Assembly (NCBI GenBank): GCA_002281485.1
Contig: NCGF01000012.1
Span: 1-64,000, forward strand
Reading direction: 5' to 3'
Length of the DNA: 64,000 nt
Origin: Sphingomonas sp. 28-66-16
GTDB taxonomy: Bacteria; Pseudomonadota; Alphaproteobacteria; Sphingomonadales; Sphingomonadaceae
A program made the translations under genes and the position numbers. Of this stretch, positions 1 to 8,413 are shown one piece after another; positions within the stretch are counted from its first letter, which is position 1, and each line of letters begins with the position of its first letter. The notes under the pieces were generated by a model, which was not told where the DNA came from, did no database searches, and saw nothing but the letters and a program-made list of their open reading frames with translations.

Positions 1-489
1 GCGCTCGAAGAAATTGAGGCAATCCTCGCGGATTTCGAACAGCCACAGGTTCGGCGTCATCGCGCCGACATCCATCATATGGCTGCCGAGATTGAGCATG
101 TGATTGGAAATGCGCGTCAATTCGGCGAAGAACACCCGCAGATATTGCGCGCGGAGCGGCACTTCGAGATCGAGCAGTTTCTCGATCGCCAGCACGTAAG
201 AGTGCTCCATGCACAAAGGCGAGCAGTAATCGAGCCGGTCGAAATAAGGGAGCGCCTGCAGATAGGTCTTGTGCTCGATCAGCTTTTCGGTGCCGCGGTG
301 GAGCAGACCGATATGCGGATCGAGCCGCTCGACGATCTCGCCGTCGAGCTCCATCACCAGCCGCAACACGCCGTGCGCCGCCGGGTGCTGCGGGCCGAAA
401 TTGATCGTGTAATTCTCGATCGTCACGTCGCCGGTGGTGGGATCGGCGGCGTCGGTCTGGCCTTCGATTTCGTCGAGATACTCAGCCAT
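1..489 (-). CDS. nuoD: NADH-quinone oxidoreductase subunit D, N-terminal part
   Basis: The reverse strand reads into the window edge as the first ~163 residues of NuoD, the 49-kDa subunit of the complex I peripheral arm that helps form the quinone site. The translation contains the family hallmarks [11 protein letters not shown], then [15 protein letters not shown] and [13 protein letters not shown]. The start ATG at 487-489 overlaps the nuoC stop by 8 bases, so the two are translationally coupled. The gene is cut by the window start; the rest of the operon should continue to the left. Identity is secure from the motifs and from the A-B-C-D gene order. Confidence 0.96.
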   Translation of the reverse strand, partial: MAEYLDEIEGQTDAADPTTGDVTIENYTINFGPQHPAAHGVLRLVMELDGEIVERLDPHIGLLHRGTEKLIEHKTYLQALPYFDRLDYCSPLCMEHSYVLAIEKLLDLEVPLRAQYLRVFFAELTRISNHMLNLGSHMMDVGAMTPNLWLFEIREDCLNFFER

Positions 490-1342
490 TGTCAGGCCCT
501 GCCTTTTTCGCGCGCGGCGCACGCGGCTTTTTCACCACATCGGGATCGCCGGGCTTGGGGCCGGCATCAGGATGCGGCTTGCCCGCACCCGATTGCGTCG
601 TGTTTTCGGTCGCTTTCGGTGTCGGTGGCGGCGGCGCGGCTGCGGCCCTGGCGGCATCGGCCTTGACGATATCATCGGCCTTGAGCGGCGTTGGCGCGCC
701 CTTGGCTTCGGGCAGTCCAGCGCCGGGCGCTGCCTTTTCGTCGCCGGGCAGGATATATTCCGCCCCCTCCCAGGGGCTCATGAAATCGAAGGTGCGGAAA
801 TCCTGCGCGAGCTTGACCGGCTCGTACACCACGCGCTTGGCCTCTTCGGAATAGCGCAGCTCGACATAGCCCGTCAGCGGGAAATCCTTGCGCTGCGGGT
901 GCCCGCGAAAACCGTAATCGGTGAGGATGCGGCGCAGATCGGTGTTGCCGTCGAACAGCACGCCGTACATGTCGTACACTTCGCGCTCGAGCCAGCCCGC
1001 GACCGGCCAGATACCCGTCACCGACGGCACCGGCTTTTCCGCATCGGTCGTCACGCGCACGCGGATGCGGTGATTGCGGGTTAGGCTGAGCAGGTGATAA
1101 CAGACGTCGAACCGCTCGGCGCGGTCGAGATAATCGACCCCGGCGATCTCCATCAGCTGCTGATATTCGAGCCCGGGCGTATCGCGCAGCGTCATCATCG
1201 CCTCGATCAGCCGCTCGCGATCGATCGTCAGCGTGACTTCGCCAACCGCATCGAGCGTATCGACGATCATGTCGCCGAGCGCGGCCATCGCGGCATCGAT
1301 CACGCCGTCATTGGCGGCATAGGCAGGCGCGGGCGCGCGCAT
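482..1342 (-). CDS. nuoC: NADH-quinone oxidoreductase subunit C with long C-terminal tail
   Basis: NuoC, the 30-kDa subunit of the complex I hydrophilic arm. The core (about residues 1-200 of 286) carries the signature [17 protein letters not shown] followed by [20 protein letters not shown]. The last ~85 residues form a Pro/Ala/Lys-rich low-complexity tail that is not part of the classical subunit, which is usually about 200 residues long. I chose the ATG at 1342 over a TTG one codon upstream because GGAGGAT precedes it at good spacing. That Shine-Dalgarno lies inside an inverted-repeat arm (1344-1366). The 3' end overlaps nuoD. Confidence 0.95.
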   Translation of the reverse strand: MRAPAPAYAANDGVIDAAMAALGDMIVDTLDAVGEVTLTIDRERLIEAMMTLRDTPGLEYQQLMEIAGVDYLDRAERFDVCYHLLSLTRNHRIRVRVTTDAEKPVPSVTGIWPVAGWLEREVYDMYGVLFDGNTDLRRILTDYGFRGHPQRKDFPLTGYVELRYSEEAKRVVYEPVKLAQDFRTFDFMSPWEGAEYILPGDEKAAPGAGLPEAKGAPTPLKADDIVKADAARAAAAPPPPTPKATENTTQSGAGKPHPDAGPKPGDPDVVKKPRAPRAKKAGPDNG

Positions 1343-1343
1343 C

Positions 1344-1472
1344 AAATCCTCCCCGGCACGGGGAGGGGGACCAGCGAAGCTGGTGGAGGGGGATCACCGC
1401 AAGCGCTCCGTTGCAGGCCCGCCCCCTCCGTCAGCGCGTTGCGCTGCCACCTCCCCGTACCGGGGAGGATTT
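1344..1472. repeat. Palindromic element between nuoB and nuoC
   Basis: The two ends (1344-1366 and 1450-1472) are 23-base inverted repeats with one mismatch. Each end is itself a hairpin of the CCTCCCCG-nnn-CGGGGAGG kind. Inner sequences (1382-1392 GGTGGAGGGGG against CCCCCTCC near 1421) extend the symmetry. The element almost fills the gap between the nuoB stop and the nuoC start. Its nuoC-proximal arm provides the nuoC Shine-Dalgarno. I recall this type of sequence as frequent in sphingomonad intergenic regions, but copy number cannot be checked here. Confidence 0.8.
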
Positions 1473-1487
1473 CGGTTGCGCGGGCCA

Positions 1488-2027
1488 TCACCGTTCGAGC
1501 GTCCCGACGCGGCGGATTTTGCGCTGGAGCTGCATGATGCCGTACAGTAACGCCTCGGCCGTCGGCGGGCAGCCGGGAACGTAGATGTCGACGGGCACGA
1601 TCCGGTCGCAGCCGCGCACCACCGAATAGCTGTAGTGATAATAGCCGCCGCCATTGGCGCAGCTGCCCATCGAGATGACGTATTTGGGCTCGCTCATCTG
1701 ATCGTAGACGCGACGCAGCGCCGGGGCCATCTTGTTGCAGAGCGTCCCCGCGACGATCATCAGATCCGACTGGCGCGGGCTCGCGCGGGGTGCCGCGCCA
1801 AACCTTTCAAGGTCATAGCGCGGCATGTTGACATGGATCATCTCGACCGCGCAGCAGGCGAGACCAAAGGTCATCCACCACAATGATCCGGTCCGCGCCC
1901 ACTGGAACAGCTCTTCGGTCGAGGTGACGAGGAAGCCCTTGTCGCCAAGCTCGCTGTTGATGTCGTTCAGGAAGCCGACGTCGGGCAAGGTGCCCGGCGC
2001 CGGTGCCCGCTCAAGCTCTACTCCCAA
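1488..2027 (-). CDS. nuoB: NADH-quinone oxidoreductase subunit B
   Basis: NuoB (179 aa) carries the N2 iron-sulfur cluster at the quinone end of complex I. The tandem cysteines in GLACCAVEM (58, 59), GSCANGG (123) and [11 protein letters not shown] (153) are the expected N2 ligands. No ATG precedes the conserved region. The best start is TTG at 2025-2027, giving MGVELERAP, with AAGGGAG seven bases upstream. This start lies inside the last codons of nuoA, so translation is probably coupled. A much longer open frame upstream is the nuoA shadow. Confidence 0.95.
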   Translation of the reverse strand: MGVELERAPAPGTLPDVGFLNDINSELGDKGFLVTSTEELFQWARTGSLWWMTFGLACCAVEMIHVNMPRYDLERFGAAPRASPRQSDLMIVAGTLCNKMAPALRRVYDQMSEPKYVISMGSCANGGGYYHYSYSVVRGCDRIVPVDIYVPGCPPTAEALLYGIMQLQRKIRRVGTLER

Positions 2028-2392
2028 TCGAGCGCTCCCTTCTTCCACGCATAGGCAAGGCCCAGCGCCAGTTCGAAGATGAAGATCATCATCGAAAACC
2101 ACGCCACCCAACCGAGTTTGAACACCGACACCGCCCATGGATAGAGAAACGCCGCTTCGAGATCGAAGACGATGAACAGGATGGCGACCAGGTAGAATCG
2201 CACGTCGAACTGGCTGCGGCTGTCCTCGAACGCGGGAAATCCGCATTCATACTCGGTGAGCTTTTCGGGCGTCGGCTGGTGCGTGCCGGTCAGCCGCGAC
2301 ACCGCCATCGGGGCGAACACGAAGACGCCGGAAAGCGCGAGGGCAACTGCCAGGAACAGCAGGATCGGCAAATACTGGGACAGATCGACCAA
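2018..2392 (-). CDS. nuoA: NADH-quinone oxidoreductase subunit A
   Basis: NuoA (124 aa), a small membrane subunit of complex I. Three hydrophobic segments are visible: near the N terminus ([19 protein letters not shown]), in the middle ([19 protein letters not shown]) and at the end ([19 protein letters not shown]). The conserved loop [14 protein letters not shown] holds the usual Cys and acidic residues. It is the first gene of the minus-strand nuo operon, so its promoter should lie in 2393-2503. The last ten bases overlap the nuoB start region. Confidence 0.96.
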   Translation of the reverse strand: MVDLSQYLPILLFLAVALALSGVFVFAPMAVSRLTGTHQPTPEKLTEYECGFPAFEDSRSQFDVRFYLVAILFIVFDLEAAFLYPWAVSVFKLGWVAWFSMMIFIFELALGLAYAWKKGALDWE

Positions 2393-2503
2393 AGCGGCTC
2401 TCTTTTTGTCCGGAGGGAGGAATTGCGGCGCTTCTAGGACGATGGCCCCGAGGGGGCAAGGCCACGATGGTGCAGCTGCGAGGAAAAGCCGTGCGCCCGA
2501 CCG

Positions 2504-3004
2504 TCAGTCCGCGAATCCTGCGGTTCCCGGGCCTTCGGGCGGCAAGACAAGAGCCATATAGAGATTGTGCTCGCTGGCGGCATAGTCGGCATAAGGCGCG
2601 CAATCGACGAAGCCGAACCGGCGGTAGAGCGCGGCGGCAGGGGCAAACAAGGCGTGCGTCCCGGTTTCGAGATTGAGTCGCCGCCAACCCCGTTCGCGCG
2701 CGACCGCGATCAGATGCGCGAGCAGCCGTGCCGCCACGCCGCGGCGGAGCTGCCCAGGATCGATGCGCATCGATTTGATCTCGCCGGTGCCGTCGCCAAG
2801 ATCTCTCAGCGCGGCACAGCCCAGCAGCGCCTCCCCCTCCCATAGCGACCAGAGCGTGATGGCGGGATCGCGCAGTCCCTCGATCCCGAGGGCAAAAGCG
2901 TGTTCGGACGGCGTTACCGATCGCGCGCCGGCAGTATGCAGCGCGATCAGTGCGGTGATTTCCGGCCCGGTCGCATCATCCTCGACGATGCGCCAGCCGG
3001 TCAT
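2504..3004 (-). CDS. GNAT family N-acetyltransferase
   Basis: 166-residue protein with the GNAT fold pattern: the beta4 motif LGCAALRDLG, then the acetyl-CoA loop MRIDPGQLRRGVAARLLAHL (R/Q-x-x-G-x-A variant) and the C-terminal LYRRFGFVDCAPYADY. Substrate is not predictable; the profile resembles the small PhnO/YafP-like acetyltransferases. The start ATG overlaps the stop of the upstream SH3 gene (ATGA), so the two are co-transcribed on the minus strand, and about 110 bases separate this gene from nuoA. Confidence 0.85.
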   Translation of the reverse strand: MTGWRIVEDDATGPEITALIALHTAGARSVTPSEHAFALGIEGLRDPAITLWSLWEGEALLGCAALRDLGDGTGEIKSMRIDPGQLRRGVAARLLAHLIAVARERGWRRLNLETGTHALFAPAAALYRRFGFVDCAPYADYAASEHNLYMALVLPPEGPGTAGFAD

Positions 3005-3492
3005 CCCAGCACTTCATCGGGATCGATGCCCCAGAGCCGGTTCGATTCGACATAGCCCGCACGCCCGCGAACATCGAAGCGGCACCAGCCACGCGCGCAT
3101 TTGCTGATCCGGCCGACGACGCCCGGTGCGGCCCGCCAGACGACGCGCGCGCCGAATCGCGGCGTCTCGAGCATGTCGGCGATACTGCCCATCACCACGC
3201 CGGTGCGCGTATCGCTGAGCAGATTGGCCTGCATCCACCCCTGGGTGCCGTCCGGATCCTCGATCTTGCGCCATTCCTTGTAGATATCGACCACCTTGAT
3301 CGGCAGATCGGCGCGCTGATAGAGCCAGCTCGCGGGATAGTTGCGGCCCGGACCGGTGCGCATCCGCGCCTTGCCCGCCGAGATCGACGCATAATAGGGC
3401 GTCTTGCGCTTTTGCGCCTGTCCGTCGACGGCGGCGAAGGCGATCAGCGCGACCGCGCTCATCACCAGCCCCAGCCAGCCCCAGAATCGCAT
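3001..3492 (-). CDS. Exported SH3-domain protein
   Basis: 163 residues. It starts with a hydrophobic signal sequence (FWGWLGLVMSAVALIAFAAVDGQA), so it is exported to the periplasm. Two bacterial SH3-like (SH3_4) repeats follow: KARMRTGPGRNYPASWLY... with WMQANLLS, and a second around GVVGRISKCARGWCRFDV ending in GYVESNRLWG. Such domains usually bind cell-wall or protein ligands. A Cys pair (KCARGWC) could form a disulfide. It overlaps the GNAT gene by four bases; the pairing gives no further clue. Confidence 0.85.
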   Translation of the reverse strand: MRFWGWLGLVMSAVALIAFAAVDGQAQKRKTPYYASISAGKARMRTGPGRNYPASWLYQRADLPIKVVDIYKEWRKIEDPDGTQGWMQANLLSDTRTGVVMGSIADMLETPRFGARVVWRAAPGVVGRISKCARGWCRFDVRGRAGYVESNRLWGIDPDEVLG

Positions 3493-3610
3493 GCCAACCC
3501 CCCTCGCTTCGTCAACCCCGACCTAGCCGCAACGACGGGCGATCATCAACCGAGTTGACGGGGCAATTCAATGCCGCCAATCGTCGATCATGCCCGATAT
3601 GAGACGCCCG

Positions 3611-4600
3611 ATGCCCAAGGTTTCCCATCCCAAGGTGGTCGTCACGCGCGAACTCTCCAATTCGGTGATGGAGCGGATGAGCCAGCTGTTCGACGCGACG
3701 CTCAACCGCACCGATGAACCGATGGACCGCGCCGCGCTGGCCGCCGCGATGGCGAGCTGCGACGTGCTGGTGCCGACCGTGACCGACGAGATCGACGCGG
3801 CGCTGATCGAGGGCGCGGGGGAACGGCTCCGCCTGATCGCCAATTTCGGCGCGGGCGTGAACCATATCGACCTGAAGGCGGCACGCAAACGCGGCATCAT
3901 CGTCACCAACACCCCGGGCGTGCTGACCGAGGACACCGCCGACATGACGATGGCGCTGATCGTCAGCGTGCCCCGGCGGCTGGAAGAGGGCGAAAAGCTC
4001 GTCCGCTCGGGGCAGTGGAAGGGCTGGAGCCCGGGCGGCATGCTCGGCCACCGGATCGGCGGCAAGGCGCTCGGAATCATCGGCATGGGGCGGATCGGCC
4101 AGGCCGTCGCCCGCCGCGCGCGCGCCTTCGGCCTGTCGATCCATTACCACAACCGCCACCGGCTGCCCGAAATGCTCGAGGCCGAACTCGCCGCGACATG
4201 GCACCCCTCGCTCGACGACATGCTCGAGAAGATCGACATCCTGACGATCCACACCCCGCGCAACGCCGAGAGCGAGAATCTGATCGACGCGCGCCGGATC
4301 GGGCTGATGCGCCCGCACGTCTATCTGATCAACGCCTCACGCGGCGGCATCGTCGACGAAGACGCGCTGGTCGATGCGCTCGAGGCGAAGCGGCTGGCGG
4401 GCGCGGGGCTCGACGTGTGGAAGCACGAGCCGCGCATCGACCCGCGCCTGCTCGCGCTGCCCAATGTCGTGATGCTGCCGCATATGGGCTCCGCCACCTT
4501 CGAAGGCCGGATGGCGACCGGCGAAAAAGTGATCACCAACATCCGCGTCTGGGCCGATGGGCACCGCCCGCCCGATCAGGTGCTCGAGGGGTGGGTGTAA
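3611..4600 (+). CDS. D-isomer-specific 2-hydroxyacid dehydrogenase
   Basis: About 329 residues. NAD(P)-dependent reduction of a 2-keto acid, probably of the glyoxylate/hydroxypyruvate reductase group. The Rossmann motif GIIGMGRIGQAVARRARAFG, the substrate Arg in INASRGGIVDEDAL, and the catalytic His in NVVMLPHMGSAT are all present. The N-terminal catalytic half reads NFGAGVNHIDLKAARKRGI. In-frame ATGs also exist at 3590 and 3599. I prefer 3611 because the fold begins directly after it (KVVVTREL), but no convincing Shine-Dalgarno decides the point. It stands alone on the plus strand. Confidence 0.88.
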   Translation: MPKVSHPKVVVTRELSNSVMERMSQLFDATLNRTDEPMDRAALAAAMASCDVLVPTVTDEIDAALIEGAGERLRLIANFGAGVNHIDLKAARKRGIIVTNTPGVLTEDTADMTMALIVSVPRRLEEGEKLVRSGQWKGWSPGGMLGHRIGGKALGIIGMGRIGQAVARRARAFGLSIHYHNRHRLPEMLEAELAATWHPSLDDMLEKIDILTIHTPRNAESENLIDARRIGLMRPHVYLINASRGGIVDEDALVDALEAKRLAGAGLDVWKHEPRIDPRLLALPNVVMLPHMGSATFEGRMATGEKVITNIRVWADGHRPPDQVLEGWV

Positions 4601-4688
4601 CATCGGGCCTCCCGCAGCCGCGGTCGGTTTGGTCCCCTCGCTATCCGGGTAAAAGCAGGAACAATCGCCGGTGCGAGGCTTTCTTTCG

Positions 4689-5747
4689 ATGAACGGACAT
4701 CGGGAGAAGATGATGAGCCCCGCCCGCAGGGCCGACCTCGCGCGCGATACGTTTGTGGTGATGCTTGTGATCGGCGTCGTCCTGCTCGCCGTAAAGCTGT
4801 CGAATGTGCTGCTGCTGGTGTTCGCTGGCGTGGTCTTCTCGGCGCTGCTGCGCTTGATCGGCGACCCGATCCGTTACCGTCTCGGCTTGTCGCGCGGGCT
4901 ATCGATACTGGCGGCGATCGCCATCCTAGCAGCGATACTGGGCCTGACGGGCTGGCTGTTCGGTGCCCAGTTATCGGCGCAGTTCAGCGAAATCAGCGGC
5001 CGCATTCCGTCGGGTATAGGGCAATTCCGCTCGATGATCGAACGCCTGCCTTTCGGCGAACAGATCGCGGGCGGGCTGAACACGTTGCCGTCCTCGGGCT
5101 TTCTCAGCGGTGTCGCCGGCTTTGCCATGACCACGGTCGGCGCCCTGGCAAATCTGCTGGTGGTGATCGTGGGCGGGATATTCATCGCTACTGCGCCACG
5201 ATATTATTTCGCGGGTATAGCGGGTCTGTTTCCAGACGATGCGCGGCCCAATGTGCGTGATGCGCTCGAGGCGATCGACGTTGCACTCGGCAAGTTCCTG
5301 CAAGGCCAACTGCTTACGATGCTGATCGACGGTGTGCTGGCCGGCATCGGGCTGTGGCTGATCGGCGTTCCCGCTCCGTTAGCGCTCGGCGTTTTCCTGG
5401 GCGTGGTGAACTTCATTCCGTTTTTCGGGCCCTTTATCGGGGCGATACCGGGTGTGTTGGTCGCGCTGACAGCGGGGCCGATGACAGCGCTTTACGCAGC
5501 AGGCGTGTATCTGGTCGTCAGCCAGCTGGAGGGGAACCTTGTCTCGCCGTTGCTGCAGCAGCGGCTGGTGTCACTGCCGCCGGCATTGACGATCTTTGCC
5601 GTGCTTGCCTTTTCGGTTTTGTTCGGCACGCTCGGGGCGATCGTCGCTGCGCCACTGACCGCCATGCTCTACACCGGCGCAATCGTGCTGTGGGCACAGG
5701 ACGCGCTCGATGAGGATGTGAAGACGCCCGGGACCAACAACGGATAG
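4689..5747 (+). CDS. AI-2E (PerM) family permease
   Basis: 352-residue integral membrane protein of the AI-2E/UPF0118 family. It has the typical layout: two or three N-terminal helices, a large loop (QFSEISGRIPSGIGQF...), then a block of helices with the family motif GVVNFIPFFGPFIGAIPG and PLLQQRLVSLPPALTIFAVL. Some family members export autoinducer-2 or act as Na+/H+ antiporters; function here is undetermined. The ATG at 4689 is chosen over an in-frame GTG at 4671. ATGs at 4710 and 4713, which follow GGGAGAAG, are also possible. Confidence 0.85.
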   Translation: MNGHREKMMSPARRADLARDTFVVMLVIGVVLLAVKLSNVLLLVFAGVVFSALLRLIGDPIRYRLGLSRGLSILAAIAILAAILGLTGWLFGAQLSAQFSEISGRIPSGIGQFRSMIERLPFGEQIAGGLNTLPSSGFLSGVAGFAMTTVGALANLLVVIVGGIFIATAPRYYFAGIAGLFPDDARPNVRDALEAIDVALGKFLQGQLLTMLIDGVLAGIGLWLIGVPAPLALGVFLGVVNFIPFFGPFIGAIPGVLVALTAGPMTALYAAGVYLVVSQLEGNLVSPLLQQRLVSLPPALTIFAVLAFSVLFGTLGAIVAAPLTAMLYTGAIVLWAQDALDEDVKTPGTNNG

Positions 5748-5767
5748 CAGCATGATCAGGCGCGGCC

Positions 5768-7171
5768 TCAGTCCCCCGTCAGAATCCGATCCACCAGCTG
5801 CTTCACCGTCGGCACGAAGCCGTTCGAATAGAATGGGTCCTTCCTGAAGTTATACGCGCCGTGACCGGCGAACATCAGATTCTGCTCGGTGTCGCCGCCA
5901 TGGGCAATGTCCTGGAGCGTCTTCTGGATGCAGAAGCTGCGCGGATCGGCGAGGCGGCCGGTCGAGTTGGTCTCGCTGTCCATCCAGGACGAGAAGGCGC
6001 ATTGGCTCAGGCACCCCATACAGTCCGACTGGTCCTTGCGGATTTCGGCCTTTTCGGTGGTGGTCACGAAGACGAGGGTGTTGTCGGGCGTCTTGAGCGC
6101 ATCGGTGAAGCCGGCGCCGTACCATGCGCGTGCGCGCAGCAGATCGTTCTTGGTCACCCAGAAATTCTTGCCCTTCACGCCGACGTCGAGCTGGAACTGA
6201 TGATCGCCCGCCGCCTCGGTCGAATAGGGTATCTGTCGCTCCGACCGCGCCTCCAGCGCGCGCAGGAACGGGTTGCGCACCGCGCTCGAATAGAAGCCGG
6301 TCGGCGAGAAACGGTGGAGCAACACCTCGCCTTCCTCGATCTGGGTGAGCTTGTCCTTCCAGCCTTGCGGGATCGGGCTTTCGCGCGTCAGCAGCGGGCG
6401 CGTGCCGAACTGGAAGGCGATCTGGCCGAGCTCGGGATTGTCGATCCAGTCGTTCCAGTCGCGCAGATACCAGACGCCGCCGGCCATCACGATCGGCACG
6501 TCATCCGAAATGCCGCCCTCGCGCATCGTTTCGCGCAGCGCCTTCACGCGCGGATACGGGTCCTGCGGCACGCGCGGGTCCTCGGCATTCGACAGGCCGT
6601 TGTGGCCGCCGGCGAGCCAGGGGTCCTCATAGACGACCGCCGAAAGCCATTCAGACGCTTTCGAATAGGCGCGCTTCCACAACGCGCGGAAGGCGCGCGC
6701 CGAGCTGATGATCGGCAAATAGCTGACCTCGTAGGAGGCGGCGATCTCGGAGAGCTTGTAGGGCATGCCGGCGCCGCAGGTGACGCCCGAGACGAGCCCG
6801 CGGGTCCGCTCGAGCACGCCGTGGAGCACCCGCTGCGCGCCGCCCATCTCCCACAGCACGTTGATGTTGATCGCGCCCTTGCCGCCGGCGATGTCGTGCG
6901 CGCGACGGACCTGCTGGACCGCGCCCTCGATCGCATATTCGACGAGTTCCTCGTGGCGCTCGCGCCGGGTGAGCGCGCGATAGATTTGCGGGATGATCTT
7001 GCCGTCGGGATCATAGCTGTCGGCGTTGACCGCCGAGACGGTGCCGATACCGCCCGCCGCCGCCCAGGCACCCGCGCTGGCATGATTGGTTGCCGCGACG
7101 CCCTTGCCGCCCTCGACCAGCGGCCAGACTTCCTGACCGCCATAGATGATCGGCTTCACGCCCTTGAACAC
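5768..7171 (-). CDS. Nitronate monooxygenase-like flavoprotein with Cys-rich C-terminal extension
   Basis: 467 residues. The N-terminal ~310 residues resemble the FMN-binding NMO/2-nitropropane dioxygenase TIM barrel (NHASAGAWAAAGGIGTVSA; PIVMAGGVWYLRDW; QIAFQFGTRPLLTRES). The family is usually 310-380 residues long. The extra C-terminal part carries C384-x2-C387-x3-C391 and C414 (DCMGCLSQC, later RSFCIQKT), a spacing that could hold an iron-sulfur cluster. Whether it oxidises nitronates is unknown. It lies upstream of nothing obvious and is separated by 68 bases from the glycosyltransferase on the same strand. Confidence 0.75.
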   Translation of the reverse strand: MFKGVKPIIYGGQEVWPLVEGGKGVAATNHASAGAWAAAGGIGTVSAVNADSYDPDGKIIPQIYRALTRRERHEELVEYAIEGAVQQVRRAHDIAGGKGAININVLWEMGGAQRVLHGVLERTRGLVSGVTCGAGMPYKLSEIAASYEVSYLPIISSARAFRALWKRAYSKASEWLSAVVYEDPWLAGGHNGLSNAEDPRVPQDPYPRVKALRETMREGGISDDVPIVMAGGVWYLRDWNDWIDNPELGQIAFQFGTRPLLTRESPIPQGWKDKLTQIEEGEVLLHRFSPTGFYSSAVRNPFLRALEARSERQIPYSTEAAGDHQFQLDVGVKGKNFWVTKNDLLRARAWYGAGFTDALKTPDNTLVFVTTTEKAEIRKDQSDCMGCLSQCAFSSWMDSETNSTGRLADPRSFCIQKTLQDIAHGGDTEQNLMFAGHGAYNFRKDPFYSNGFVPTVKQLVDRILTGD

Positions 7172-7239
7172 GAATTCTCTCCGTTACCCGTTTGTGACAG
7201 CTATACAGCGCCGCCAGCGCTGCGCGAGCAAATTGCGAC

Positions 7240-8376
7240 TCAACCAAGGCAACCCGGTCGGCCGATTGCGTCGGCATAAAGGCTCGAATAGGCCTCGACC
7301 ATGACCTTTTCGTCATAATCGGTTGCTGCCTTTGCCCGGTTCGCCGCCCCGACGCGGCGCCGCTCGGCGGGATCAAGCGCAAGCTTCTGGAGCGCGTCGC
7401 GCAGCCAGACCTCGCCGTGGTGCCGCGCGATATAGGGCTGATTTTCCAAGGCAACCATCGCCGAGAGATCGCCGACCGGGGGCGCTGCCACCGGCAGGCC
7501 GGCCGCCATCGCCTCCACCACCGAGATCGGGAATTGCTCGCTTTGCGACGAAAGCGCGAAGATATCGAACAAGCCGATGTAGCGATGGGGCTCCGCCAGA
7601 AAACCGGGCAGATGCAGCCGATCGCCCAGCCCCATCGCCCGCGCCGCCTGCTCGATCGTCGCCCGTTCGGGACCCTCGCCGACGATCACCAGCCGAATCG
7701 GCACCGAGACCCCCCCCGCCGCGCGCACCAGCAGCGGCAGATTCTTGACGGCGCGCAAGCCCGCGAGCGTGCCGATCACGACCTCGTCCTTGCGGCGCCG
7801 GAACCCGGGAATCGCGCGCGCTTGTGGCGGCTCGGCATAGAGCGCGACGGGGATACCGTTGGGAATGCGGCGAATGCGTGCGGGCGGCTGGCGCCACGCG
7901 GTCAGCGCGATCCGCTCGAGCGTCTGCGACGGCACCACCAGCGCGCGCGCCGCACCGAGCGCGATCCGGCGATAGATGTTGCGTTCGGCCTTGAGCCCGC
8001 CCGCCTCGTCGGCATTGAAGCCGTCCTCGTGATGGATCAGCGGGGGCACCCCCTTGCCGAACACGCGCCGCGCCATCACCCCGTCGATCGCGCCCCAGTT
8101 ATAGCTCAGCACCAGATCGAAGCGGCGCATATAGCGCGCGATCGCCTCATAGCGCGCGACCGACGGCCTGCCGGTCAGCGGCGGCGGGTCCTGCGCCATT
8201 TCATAACGGATCCCCGGCGCGATCGCGGCGCGGGCGCCGGTCTGATCGGGCACGCCCGAGACGATCGTATGCCGCGCGCGATCGCCGAACAGGTTCATCA
8301 GGCGGACAGCACGTGCCTCCTTGCCGCCGAGATCGAAGCTCGAATGGAGATGGAGAATGTTGACCGGCTGGACCAT
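7240..8376 (-). CDS. GT4-type glycosyltransferase
   Basis: 378 residues with the GT-B fold of family 4 glycosyltransferases. The N-terminal glycine loop is in LHSSFDLGGKEARAVRL. The C-terminal donor-binding domain includes VIGTLAGLRAVKNLPLLVRA, RLVIVGEGPE and the E-x7-E motif region SQSEQFPISVVEAMAAGLPV. It would transfer a sugar from a nucleotide donor in the cytoplasm, for a glycan or glycolipid. It follows the GH130 gene by 37 bases on the same strand, which hints at a shared carbohydrate pathway. Acceptor and donor are unknown. Confidence 0.87.
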   Translation of the reverse strand: MVQPVNILHLHSSFDLGGKEARAVRLMNLFGDRARHTIVSGVPDQTGARAAIAPGIRYEMAQDPPPLTGRPSVARYEAIARYMRRFDLVLSYNWGAIDGVMARRVFGKGVPPLIHHEDGFNADEAGGLKAERNIYRRIALGAARALVVPSQTLERIALTAWRQPPARIRRIPNGIPVALYAEPPQARAIPGFRRRKDEVVIGTLAGLRAVKNLPLLVRAAGGVSVPIRLVIVGEGPERATIEQAARAMGLGDRLHLPGFLAEPHRYIGLFDIFALSSQSEQFPISVVEAMAAGLPVAAPPVGDLSAMVALENQPYIARHHGEVWLRDALQKLALDPAERRRVGAANRAKAATDYDEKVMVEAYSSLYADAIGRPGCLG

Positions 8377-8413
8377 CGCGCCGGGTTAGCGAGCATCGAC
8401 CGCCGGTTTCAAG

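Noticed and set aside
1344-1472. CRISPR-like reading of the repeated CCTCCCCG sequence
   Set aside because: There are only two arms, in inverted and not direct orientation, and no spacers or cas genes.
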